Shown here in pieces: positions 1-6,130 of a stretch of 10,657 nt of DNA. Made by a program: the position numbers and the translations under genes. The notes under the pieces were generated by a model. The model was given only the letters and a program-made list of their open reading frames with translations. It searched no databases and was not told the DNA's origin. The stretch is from Gammaproteobacteria bacterium UBA3532 (GTDB lineage: Bacteria > Pseudomonadota > Gammaproteobacteria > Enterobacterales > UBA3532). The stretch lies in assembly GCA_002376965.1 (NCBI GenBank), contig DFOV01000372.1:1-10657 (forward strand), written 5' to 3'. How positions within the stretch are numbered: the stretch's first letter is position 1; the number at the start of each line of letters is the position of its first letter.

Positions 1-1071
1 GGTCTATTTGGTCGCTCAAAGTCAGCCGAACCTGCTGAGCAAGAACCAGTACCTTCCGCTGTTGAAGAACCTATCGTTGATGAGTCGGCTCTTGCTGAAG
101 AGGTCCGCGTATCAGAGACGCTTTCTGCCGAAGAGCCGGAGATCAAGAGTAGTTGGTTTGGTCGTCTTAAAAAAGGTTTGGCAAAAACTCGCAGCTCTTT
201 TTCGAGCGGTCTTTCCAGTTTGTTACTCGGCAAGAAATCTATCGATGATGAGCTGCTTGAGGAGCTGGAAACTCAACTACTTATCTCCGATGTGGGCGTC
301 GATACCACACAAAAGATTGTTGGTGAGCTGACCGATAGGGTAGAGCGAAAAGAGCTAAACGATGGTGATGTGTTATTCGCTTCGCTCAAACAGTTGTTGT
401 TTGATACGGTAAAGCCAGTCGAACAACCGTTAGATGTAACCAGAGCTCAAGGCCCTTTTGTTATTTTGGTTGTTGGGGTCAATGGAGCAGGGAAAACGAC
501 GACCATAGGCAAGCTGGCCAAACATCTACAGCTGGCCGGTAAAAGCGTCATGTTAGCTGCTGGCGACACCTTCAGGGCTGCGGCAGTAGAGCAGCTCCAG
601 GTTTGGGGCGAGCGTAACGACATCCCAGTTGTTGCCCAGCATGAAGGGGCCGATAGTGCCTCGGTCATATTCGATGCCTTCCAATCGGCTCAGGCTAAAA
701 ATATTGATGTACTGATCGCTGATACGGCTGGTCGCCTTCAGAACAAGGCTCACCTTATGGAGGAGCTAAAGAAGGTCAAACGTGTTATGGGCAAAATTGA
801 TGATTCGGCACCTCACGAAGTGCTGCTCGTATTAGATGCTGGGATTGGTCAGAATGCCATAAGCCAAACGGAGTTGTTTGATCAAGCCGTTGGGGTGACT
901 GGATTGGCACTGACCAAGCTGGATGGCACTGCTAAAGGTGGTGTTGTTTTTGCCTTAGCGGATCGATTCAAGTTACCTATCCGCTGCATAGGAATTGGTG
1001 AGAGTATTGATGATCTACGTCCATTTGAGGCGGACGCATTTGTAGATGCGCTGTTAGCAACGGAAGACTAA
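1..1071 (+). CDS. ftsY: Signal recognition particle receptor FtsY (5' partial)
   Basis: SRP receptor GTPase, which docks ribosome-SRP complexes at the inner membrane for co-translational insertion of membrane proteins. The reading frame is open from base 1, so the true start lies upstream; 356 residues are visible. Window residues 1-50 are acidic (many Glu/Ala/Pro), like the A domain of proteobacterial FtsY. The N domain follows, then the G domain: P-loop GVNGAGKT (159-166), the DTFRAAA region, DTAGR (241-245), TKLDG (305-309) and the closing GIGE...DLRPF segment. The family's usual DATTGQNA motif reads DAGIGQNA here. The C-terminus is complete. A TTG at 178 could be taken for a start, but it lies just before the N domain and would discard the acidic region, so I reject it. 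ftsE follows after 27 bases without a visible promoter or terminator. Identification is essentially certain. Confidence 0.97.
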   Translation, partial: GLFGRSKSAEPAEQEPVPSAVEEPIVDESALAEEVRVSETLSAEEPEIKSSWFGRLKKGLAKTRSSFSSGLSSLLLGKKSIDDELLEELETQLLISDVGVDTTQKIVGELTDRVERKELNDGDVLFASLKQLLFDTVKPVEQPLDVTRAQGPFVILVVGVNGAGKTTTIGKLAKHLQLAGKSVMLAAGDTFRAAAVEQLQVWGERNDIPVVAQHEGADSASVIFDAFQSAQAKNIDVLIADTAGRLQNKAHLMEELKKVKRVMGKIDDSAPHEVLLVLDAGIGQNAISQTELFDQAVGVTGLALTKLDGTAKGGVVFALADRFKLPIRCIGIGESIDDLRPFEADAFVDALLATED

Positions 1072-1098
1072 CCAACGTTCGAATAAAGAGTTAAGACC

Positions 1099-1758
1099 AT
1101 GATCCAGTTTTCAAACGTCAGCAAGCGTTACGCCAGTGGTCAGGAAGCGTTAAAAAACCTGTCTTTTTCCCTCGAACGTGGTGAGATGGCATTTTTAACC
1201 GGGCATTCCGGTGCCGGAAAAAGCACGGTGTTGAAATTGATTAGCCTGATCGAGCGACCAACGGCTGGACAATTTCTGCTAAGCGACAAAGATGTCACAC
1301 GCCTTTCCTCGCGTCAGGTTCCCTATGTGCGGCGTCAAATGGGGGTGGTATTTCAGAATCACCGGTTGCTGTCGGATCGAACCGTTTTTGATAATGTCGC
1401 CTTGCCATTATCTATCGCAGGATATCCACCGAAAGAAGCGGCAAAAAAGGTGCGGGCGGCACTGGACAAGGTAGGGCTTCTATCCAAAGAAAAAATGCGA
1501 CCAATTATGTTGTCGGGTGGTGAACAGCAGCGTGTCGGTATTGCGAGAGCAATGGTCAATAAGCCTTCTCTCTTACTAGCGGATGAGCCAACCGGTAACC
1601 TGGATCCCGACCTATCTGCAGATATTATGAATTTGTTTGCTGAATTTAATCGTGTTGGTGTGACTGTTTTGGTTGCCAGCCATGATTTGGCGCTAATTGC
1701 TAAGCTGCGTTACCGGATGTTGACCTTACGCGATGGTCAACTGGTAGGAGGGCGCTAA
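1099..1758 (+). CDS. ftsE: Cell division ATP-binding protein FtsE
   Basis: Cytoplasmic ATPase of the FtsEX complex. In the family it pairs with FtsX at the divisome and drives periplasmic peptidoglycan hydrolase activation (through EnvC in E. coli). The 219-residue length is typical. All ABC motifs are intact: Walker A GHSGAGKST (35-43), Q-loop FQNHRLL (Gln86), signature LSGGEQQR (138-145), Walker B LLLADE (158-163) with DEPTGNLD, and switch His195 in ASHD. GEQQR with ADEPTGNLD is characteristic of FtsE/LolD-type ATPases, and position next to ftsX decides for FtsE. The ATG at 1099 has only a weak purine-rich stretch upstream. The stop lies one base before the ftsX ATG, so translation is probably coupled. 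Confidence 0.97.
   Translation: MIQFSNVSKRYASGQEALKNLSFSLERGEMAFLTGHSGAGKSTVLKLISLIERPTAGQFLLSDKDVTRLSSRQVPYVRRQMGVVFQNHRLLSDRTVFDNVALPLSIAGYPPKEAAKKVRAALDKVGLLSKEKMRPIMLSGGEQQRVGIARAMVNKPSLLLADEPTGNLDPDLSADIMNLFAEFNRVGVTVLVASHDLALIAKLRYRMLTLRDGQLVGGR
1746..1751 (+). promoter_or_regulatory. Strong ribosome binding site of ftsX
   Basis: AGGAGG lies inside the last codons of ftsE, eight bases before the ftsX ATG at 1760. It fixes the ftsX start and allows FtsX to be made in step with FtsE. By contrast the following gene (ATG 2728) has no comparable site. Confidence 0.8.
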
Positions 1759-1759
1759 C

Positions 1760-2728
1760 ATGGCTAAACGCTCCAGCGCAAAAACGTTTAAATCGAATTG
1801 GCGCAGCCGTTTCCGCAGCTACCTGCGAAGCCATCCAGAGGTTGCGCGAGATAGCTTAAAAGAATTGATAGGAACGCCTTTTGCCACGTTCATGACGCTT
1901 GTCGTACTAGGCATCGCGATCTCATTACCGGCGGGATTGCAGATATTTCTAAAAAATATCGAACACATAAGCCAGCAGTGGCAGGGAAATGCTCAAATAT
2001 CGGTTTTTTTTAAAGGTGACGTCAGCGAACAGCAGCAGCTATCTTTGCTTCACGATTTTCAGGCGCGTGTTGAGTTTGATGATGTCGCCTTCATAACTGC
2101 GGAGCAAGCCTTGGAGGAGTTTAAAGAGCTCTCGGGTTTTGGTGAAGCCTTGGATTATCTCGACCAAAATCCGCTTCCTGCTGCCGTTATCCTCAAGCCC
2201 GGCCAAGCCTATCGCAGCCCAGAGAAGCTTGAAGCGCTGGCACAAGAAATTAATGCGATGAATGCGGTTGATCTGGCTCAGCTGGATATGCAGTGGGTAA
2301 GGCGTTTGCAGTCGATGATGATACTTGGAGGGCGGGCGGTAACTGCACTCTCGCTATTTCTGTCGCTGGCAGTTCTCATGATTGTTGGAAATACCATTCG
2401 CTTGACCATTGAAAACCATCGTGAAGAAATTGAAATCATCAAATTGGTTGGGGCTACCGATGGCTTTGTGCGTCGGCCATTTATCTACTCTGGCGTATGG
2501 CTTGGCCTGTTAAGTGGGGGGGTTGCATGGGTTTTAATTCGCTTCACCCTCGGTTGGCTTGATGGGCCGGTGCGACAACTGGCAGGACTCTATGGTAGCC
2601 AGTTTGAGCTAATTGGACTATCCTTTAGTGAGTCTATGCAACTGCTCCTGCTAGGCTTGCTGTTGGGTTTAGCCGGGTCATGGTTAGCGGTAGGACGACA
2701 TATAAGAGACATTGAGCCTCAAATCTAA
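1760..2728 (+). CDS. ftsX: Cell division membrane protein FtsX
   Basis: Inner-membrane partner of FtsE, which passes ATPase-driven conformational change to periplasmic hydrolase activators. At 322 residues it has the four-helix layout of the family. A basic cytoplasmic N-terminus (1-40) leads to TM1 (about 42-64) and an extracytoplasmic domain (about 65-190). TM2 (193-213), the cytoplasmic loop NHREEIEIIKLVGAT with a family-typical EIxxxKLVGAT core (219-233), TM3 (about 241-262) and TM4 (about 293-312) follow. The start is well supported by AGGAGG at 1746-1751, eight bases before the ATG and inside the end of ftsE. The stop TAA shares its last A with the ATG of the next gene, so coupling continues downstream. 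The next gene is not rpoH, which commonly follows ftsX in gammaproteobacteria. Confidence 0.96.
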   Translation: MAKRSSAKTFKSNWRSRFRSYLRSHPEVARDSLKELIGTPFATFMTLVVLGIAISLPAGLQIFLKNIEHISQQWQGNAQISVFFKGDVSEQQQLSLLHDFQARVEFDDVAFITAEQALEEFKELSGFGEALDYLDQNPLPAAVILKPGQAYRSPEKLEALAQEINAMNAVDLAQLDMQWVRRLQSMMILGGRAVTALSLFLSLAVLMIVGNTIRLTIENHREEIEIIKLVGATDGFVRRPFIYSGVWLGLLSGGVAWVLIRFTLGWLDGPVRQLAGLYGSQFELIGLSFSESMQLLLLGLLLGLAGSWLAVGRHIRDIEPQI

Positions 2729-3378
2729 TGAGTGAAAAGAGCGCCTCTGTGCTGTTAACTGCTCGTAGGCGAGCATTAAAAGCCTTGCGTCGAAGGTTGG
2801 GTTGGGTATCGCCTTGTCTAATCTTTATTGTCGCTCAGCCCAGTGCTGGTCAGGATGCGGGTGCTACTGACCAACGCGAATCCAATTATGAAAGGCTCCT
2901 TAAGTCTGAAAGCCAACTTAAATTGTTAGAAACCATTGTTCGGTTTGTGCGATGGCCGGAAAATGCATTTCGAACCAAAACATCGTTAGGGCTATGTGTG
3001 TTTGAGTCGGCGAATGGTAGCGCCTATCCGTTGATCAATGATATGTACAGCGGCAAAACCTTTCATCATAAAACGGTTGTGCCGCGACGAGTGGTAAGCA
3101 CCGAAGCATTGTACGGTTGTGATATATTGTATTTTACTGAACTAGAAACAGCAACGGTAACTAAAGCAGCGCAACTTGTGGCTACGCACCCTGTTCTTAC
3201 TGTAGGTACCACTCGGGGGTATGCCCAGCTTGGAGTGCACGTAAACATGTTAGAGAATCGAAACAAACCAGTGTTTGAAGTCAATGTAGAGGCGCTGGAT
3301 AAGGCTGGCTTATCTGCCAGTTATAAGCTGCTATCGCGAGCTACGCTGGTGGGGCCTGTGGGGACGCATGCTAAATAA
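2728..3378 (+). CDS. YfiR-family (DUF4154) periplasmic protein, probable regulator of the adjacent cyclase
   Basis: 216 residues. After an Arg-rich N-region and a short hydrophobic stretch (about 24-36), signal cleavage is plausible near SAG-QD (39-43). The mature part has YfiR-family hallmarks: LETIVRFVRWP (67-77, the F..WP element), LCVFES (89-94), GCDILYF (130-136), LTVGTTRGYAQLGVHVNM, and a closing FEVNVEALDKAGL...LLSRA segment. In Pseudomonas, YfiR represses the membrane cyclase YfiN from the periplasm and responds to redox and envelope stress. The same role is inferred here because the next gene is a CHASE8 cyclase overlapping by 11 bases. Only two Cys remain in the mature part (90 and 131), enough for one disulfide. 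No YfiB-like lipoprotein is in the window. The ATG at 2728 overlaps the ftsX stop and lacks a clear Shine-Dalgarno. A TTG at residue 20 would give a more ordinary signal peptide and cannot be excluded. Confidence 0.85.
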   Translation: MSEKSASVLLTARRRALKALRRRLGWVSPCLIFIVAQPSAGQDAGATDQRESNYERLLKSESQLKLLETIVRFVRWPENAFRTKTSLGLCVFESANGSAYPLINDMYSGKTFHHKTVVPRRVVSTEALYGCDILYFTELETATVTKAAQLVATHPVLTVGTTRGYAQLGVHVNMLENRNKPVFEVNVEALDKAGLSASYKLLSRATLVGPVGTHAK

Positions 3379-5488
3379 GTTAACGCTTCGACACAAACTG
3401 ATTTCTATTATCTTACTGGTGTCGCTGGTCGGTATTTTGGTTGGATTTGTAGCCGTTGGTTTCCAATATTACCATTCGCGCAAAGACGTTCTTGTGACAC
3501 AAAGTGTTACTGTTGCACGCCTGCTGGCTGAATATTCTGAAGCTCCGTTAAGTTTTGGTGACGCTAGTGGTGCGAAAGCATTACTTGCGGGTGTTGAAAT
3601 TGATGGCTTAAAAGTTGCGGCGATTTTTGACCAAAAAGATCAGCTGTTTGCTTCGATTAGTCTCCAAAGTCCCAGTTCCGGTGCAGCCAGCTCAGGAGCT
3701 TCTATCCCATCGTTAGCTGACTTTCCAATTGGCCATGCTATTCGCGATGATAACTTACATGTTCGCATGCCTATTGGTGCCAATGGACAGGTTTTCGGTA
3801 CGGTATATCTGCAAGTGGCAATGGAGCAGGTTTATGCCTCTTCTAATGACTTCGTTGCTATTTTGGTTGGTATAGGCGTTGTTGCACTTTTTCTTTGTTT
3901 TACGCTGGCTAGTCGGCTGCAAAACTATATATCGCGGCCGCTGCTGGCGCTGATGCAAACCAGTATTGATGTGCGAGAACGAGGGGACTACTCCCTTCGC
4001 GCGCCACAGCAGAGCAAAGATGAGATAGGAATGCTATCGGAAAACTTTAACCGGATGCTCGAAACCATCGAGGTACAGCAAACCGAGCGAGATAATGCCG
4101 AAGACGCGCTAAACGAATCGAATAAGCATTTAGAGAAAGCGGTTAAGGAATTACAATTTTTGGCTAACTATGATTCGTTAACCCAGCTCCCTAACCGGGC
4201 TTTATGCATTGACCGTCTAAAATCAGCTCTCAATCGGGCCAGTCGCAATCAACAGCGAGTCGGTCTATTGTTTATCGATTTGGACCATTTTAAGGATGTG
4301 AATGACTCAATGGGGCATGCCGTCGGCGATTCGTTGTTGAAAGCTGCTAGTCGACGTCTCAGCGGCATTATTCGTGAATCCGATACCTTGGCACGCCAAA
4401 GTGGCGATGAGTTTGTCATTGTTCTTGATGCTATCCAGGACAAGCTGGATGCGATGGTAGTGGTTGACAAGATCGTTGATGCCTTTAACCAGAGCTTTCA
4501 TTTGGATAACTGTGTGGTGAATACCACTGTTAGTATTGGTGTGTGTATTTATCCGCAAGATGGGGCTGACGCTGCTACATTAATGCGCAATGCTGATACG
4601 GCAATGTATAAATCCAAAGAAGCGGGGCGCAATAATTTTCAGTTTTATTCACCTGAAATGAACTCACTGACGTTGCGACGGCTGCATTTGGCAAATGATT
4701 TACGTAAGGCATTAAAAAATGATGACTTGTTTGTGGTGTACCAGCCGCAAATGGCTGCCAATGGCGAAAGTATTGTTGGTGTTGAATCATTAGTGCGCTG
4801 GGAACACCCTTCACTTGGCTACATTTCTCCCGCCGAATTTATACCGATAGCCGAGTCAACTGGTTTGATCATCGAGCTAGGTGAGTGGGTATTAAAAGCT
4901 GCATTAAAGCAGGGCCGTCTCTGGCAAGAGCAAGGCTATACTCAATTACGCGTAGCTGTGAATTTGTCTGCAGCGCAGTTCCGGCAGCATGAGTTGCCCA
5001 GTATTATCGATGAACTGGTTTCCGAGTCAGGCTTTCCGGCGGCCTTGCTGGAACTTGAGGTGACGGAAAGCATGGTGATGAAAGATGTCGAAATTGCTAT
5101 CACCGCCTTGGAAAATCTAAAGCGGCTGGGTTATCAGCTGGCCATCGATGATTTTGGCACAGGCTATTCATCTTTGGCTTATTTACGCCGCTTTCCGATT
5201 GATGCGTTAAAGATTGATCGGTCATTCGTTGACGAGTTGGTGGTGGATAAGGATGACACCGCTATTACATTGGCAATACTCTCAATGGCTAAGAGTTTAC
5301 GCCTTAAAGTAATTGCTGAAGGGGTTGAAAACACAGTGCAAAGAGCCTTCCTTGCTGAGCATAACTGTGACGAGATCCAGGGCTTTCTTTATAGCCCTGG
5401 TGTGCCAGCGGAGCAGCTAACAGGCTTTCTTGAACAATATTATGCCCCTGTGGTCGAAATAGCCGATGAAGCAAGTGCAGGCAGGTAG
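3368..5488 (+). CDS. Membrane CHASE8-HAMP-GGDEF-EAL cyclic-di-GMP synthase/phosphodiesterase
   Basis: 706-residue inner-membrane protein predicted to make and/or degrade c-di-GMP. TM1 (11-33) and TM2 (about 162-182) enclose a periplasmic CHASE8-like domain of the YfiN type (QSVTVARLLAEYSEAPLSFGD). A HAMP domain (about 184-240), a short coiled coil, a GGDEF domain (about 265-425) and an EAL domain (about 445-690) follow. The signature is SGDEF (345-349) instead of GGDEF, with an inhibitory-site RxxD (R336-D339) exactly five residues upstream. The EAL motif reads ESL (473-475). The other metal and catalytic positions are present: N532, E564, D594-D595 in DDFGTG, K615, E651 and E654 in EGVE, Q671. 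The EAL half is thus likely active; the GGDEF half may be, since Ser or Ala at the first position is tolerated in some cyclases. Unlike YfiN it carries an extra EAL domain. The start overlaps the yfiR-like gene, so the two proteins are probably made together. Confidence 0.93.
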   Translation: MLNKLTLRHKLISIILLVSLVGILVGFVAVGFQYYHSRKDVLVTQSVTVARLLAEYSEAPLSFGDASGAKALLAGVEIDGLKVAAIFDQKDQLFASISLQSPSSGAASSGASIPSLADFPIGHAIRDDNLHVRMPIGANGQVFGTVYLQVAMEQVYASSNDFVAILVGIGVVALFLCFTLASRLQNYISRPLLALMQTSIDVRERGDYSLRAPQQSKDEIGMLSENFNRMLETIEVQQTERDNAEDALNESNKHLEKAVKELQFLANYDSLTQLPNRALCIDRLKSALNRASRNQQRVGLLFIDLDHFKDVNDSMGHAVGDSLLKAASRRLSGIIRESDTLARQSGDEFVIVLDAIQDKLDAMVVVDKIVDAFNQSFHLDNCVVNTTVSIGVCIYPQDGADAATLMRNADTAMYKSKEAGRNNFQFYSPEMNSLTLRRLHLANDLRKALKNDDLFVVYQPQMAANGESIVGVESLVRWEHPSLGYISPAEFIPIAESTGLIIELGEWVLKAALKQGRLWQEQGYTQLRVAVNLSAAQFRQHELPSIIDELVSESGFPAALLELEVTESMVMKDVEIAITALENLKRLGYQLAIDDFGTGYSSLAYLRRFPIDALKIDRSFVDELVVDKDDTAITLAILSMAKSLRLKVIAEGVENTVQRAFLAEHNCDEIQGFLYSPGVPAEQLTGFLEQYYAPVVEIADEASAGR

Positions 5489-5507
5489 AAGGGGAGGCGG
5501 GTAGCCA

Positions 5508-6071
5508 ATGCAATACGAAGAAGACGAGCTATTTCGGAATGAGTTTTCCGATGTTAAGCCACTGAAACCAGCTAATCAGGTGGTACTGCAACCGGCGAAA
5601 AAGGACAGCCAACGTGCTACGATTCGTCAGCAGCTTGCTCAGTCTCACAGCGTTTCTCGAATCGAAGACGTTCCGCCAGTTGAGCCGGATGAGATCCTTA
5701 GTTACCGAATAGCTGGTTTACAACACGGCGTTTTCTCGCAATTGAAGCAGGGCAAGTATTCGGTAGAAGCTGAGCTGAATGTGCGGATGATGAAGCTGGA
5801 TGAAGCTAAGCGAGAATTCGATCGCTTTATCAAAGAGTGCCGTGCTTACGATATACGAACGGCTCTAATCATCCATGGTAAGGGGCGCAATAGTGAATCC
5901 CAACAGTCCATTCTTAAAGCCTATATTGCACACTGGCTAAAGCAGGTTCCTGAGCTATTGGCCTACCATAGCGCCAAAAGCCGCAAAGGGGGAACAGGAG
6001 CAATTTACGCTCTGTTTCAGAAGTCGGAAAAGTTGAAAATTGAAAATCGTTTGCGTCATGGTGGGAAATAG
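5508..6071 (+). CDS. smrA: Smr-domain protein, SmrA (YdaL) type
   Basis: 187-residue cytoplasmic protein closely resembling E. coli SmrA/YdaL along its whole length. It has an acidic N-terminus (EEDELFRNEFSDVKPLK), the subfamily's GLQHGVFSQLKQGKY segment before the Smr domain, then LIIHGKGR (His123 to Arg127) and GGTGAIY (from 161). Smr domains are associated with nicking or cleavage of nucleic acids; the role of SmrA itself is poorly known. The LDLHG motif found at the front of MutS2-type Smr domains is replaced by LNVRMMKLDEA, as E. coli SmrA also lacks it, while HGKGR is kept. The ATG is preceded by GGGGAGG at 5491-5497, about ten bases upstream. The 19-base gap to the cyclase gene suggests it is the last gene of the ftsY operon. 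Confidence 0.9.
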   Translation: MQYEEDELFRNEFSDVKPLKPANQVVLQPAKKDSQRATIRQQLAQSHSVSRIEDVPPVEPDEILSYRIAGLQHGVFSQLKQGKYSVEAELNVRMMKLDEAKREFDRFIKECRAYDIRTALIIHGKGRNSESQQSILKAYIAHWLKQVPELLAYHSAKSRKGGTGAIYALFQKSEKLKIENRLRHGGK

Positions 6072-6072
6072 C

Positions 6073-6092
6073 GGAAATCTTCCTTGATTTCC
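6073..6092. repeat. Perfect 7-bp inverted repeat between smrA and malT
   Basis: GGAAATC (6073-6079) and GATTTCC (6086-6092) form a perfect stem around a six-base loop, directly after the smrA stop. No T-run follows on either strand, so it is a poor intrinsic terminator. It could still protect 3' ends or assist termination of the two convergent genes. Confidence 0.5.
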
Positions 6093-6130
6093 TGTGGTAA
6101 TGAGTAGGTTATGTGGTAATAAGTAGGTTA
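6093..6130. repeat. Two 19-bp tandem direct repeats covering the malT stop codon
   Basis: The units at 6093-6111 and 6112-6130 are identical except at one base (G at 6102, A at 6121). The second unit ends with the reverse complement of the malT TAA (6128-6130), so the first unit repeats the stop plus 16 bases of 3' flank. This looks like a recent small tandem duplication. Confidence 0.85.

Noticed and set aside
178..1071. A TTG at 178 as the ftsY start
   Set aside because: The frame is open and acidic upstream to base 1, as expected for the FtsY A domain, so the gene is better read as cut by the window edge.
2728..2806. A twin-arginine signal in the YfiR-like protein
   Set aside because: Arg clusters are present, but the residues around them do not fit the SRRxFLK pattern; an ordinary Sec signal with a long basic N-region is simpler.
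4391..4414. The GGDEF domain being degenerate because of the SGDEF signature
   Set aside because: The Asp-Glu-Phe core, the upstream RxxD site and the surrounding DxDHFKxxND region are intact, and a small residue at the first position is compatible with activity in some cyclases.
6073..6092. An intrinsic terminator for smrA or malT
   Set aside because: The stem is A/T-rich, only 7 bp, and no T-run follows on either strand.
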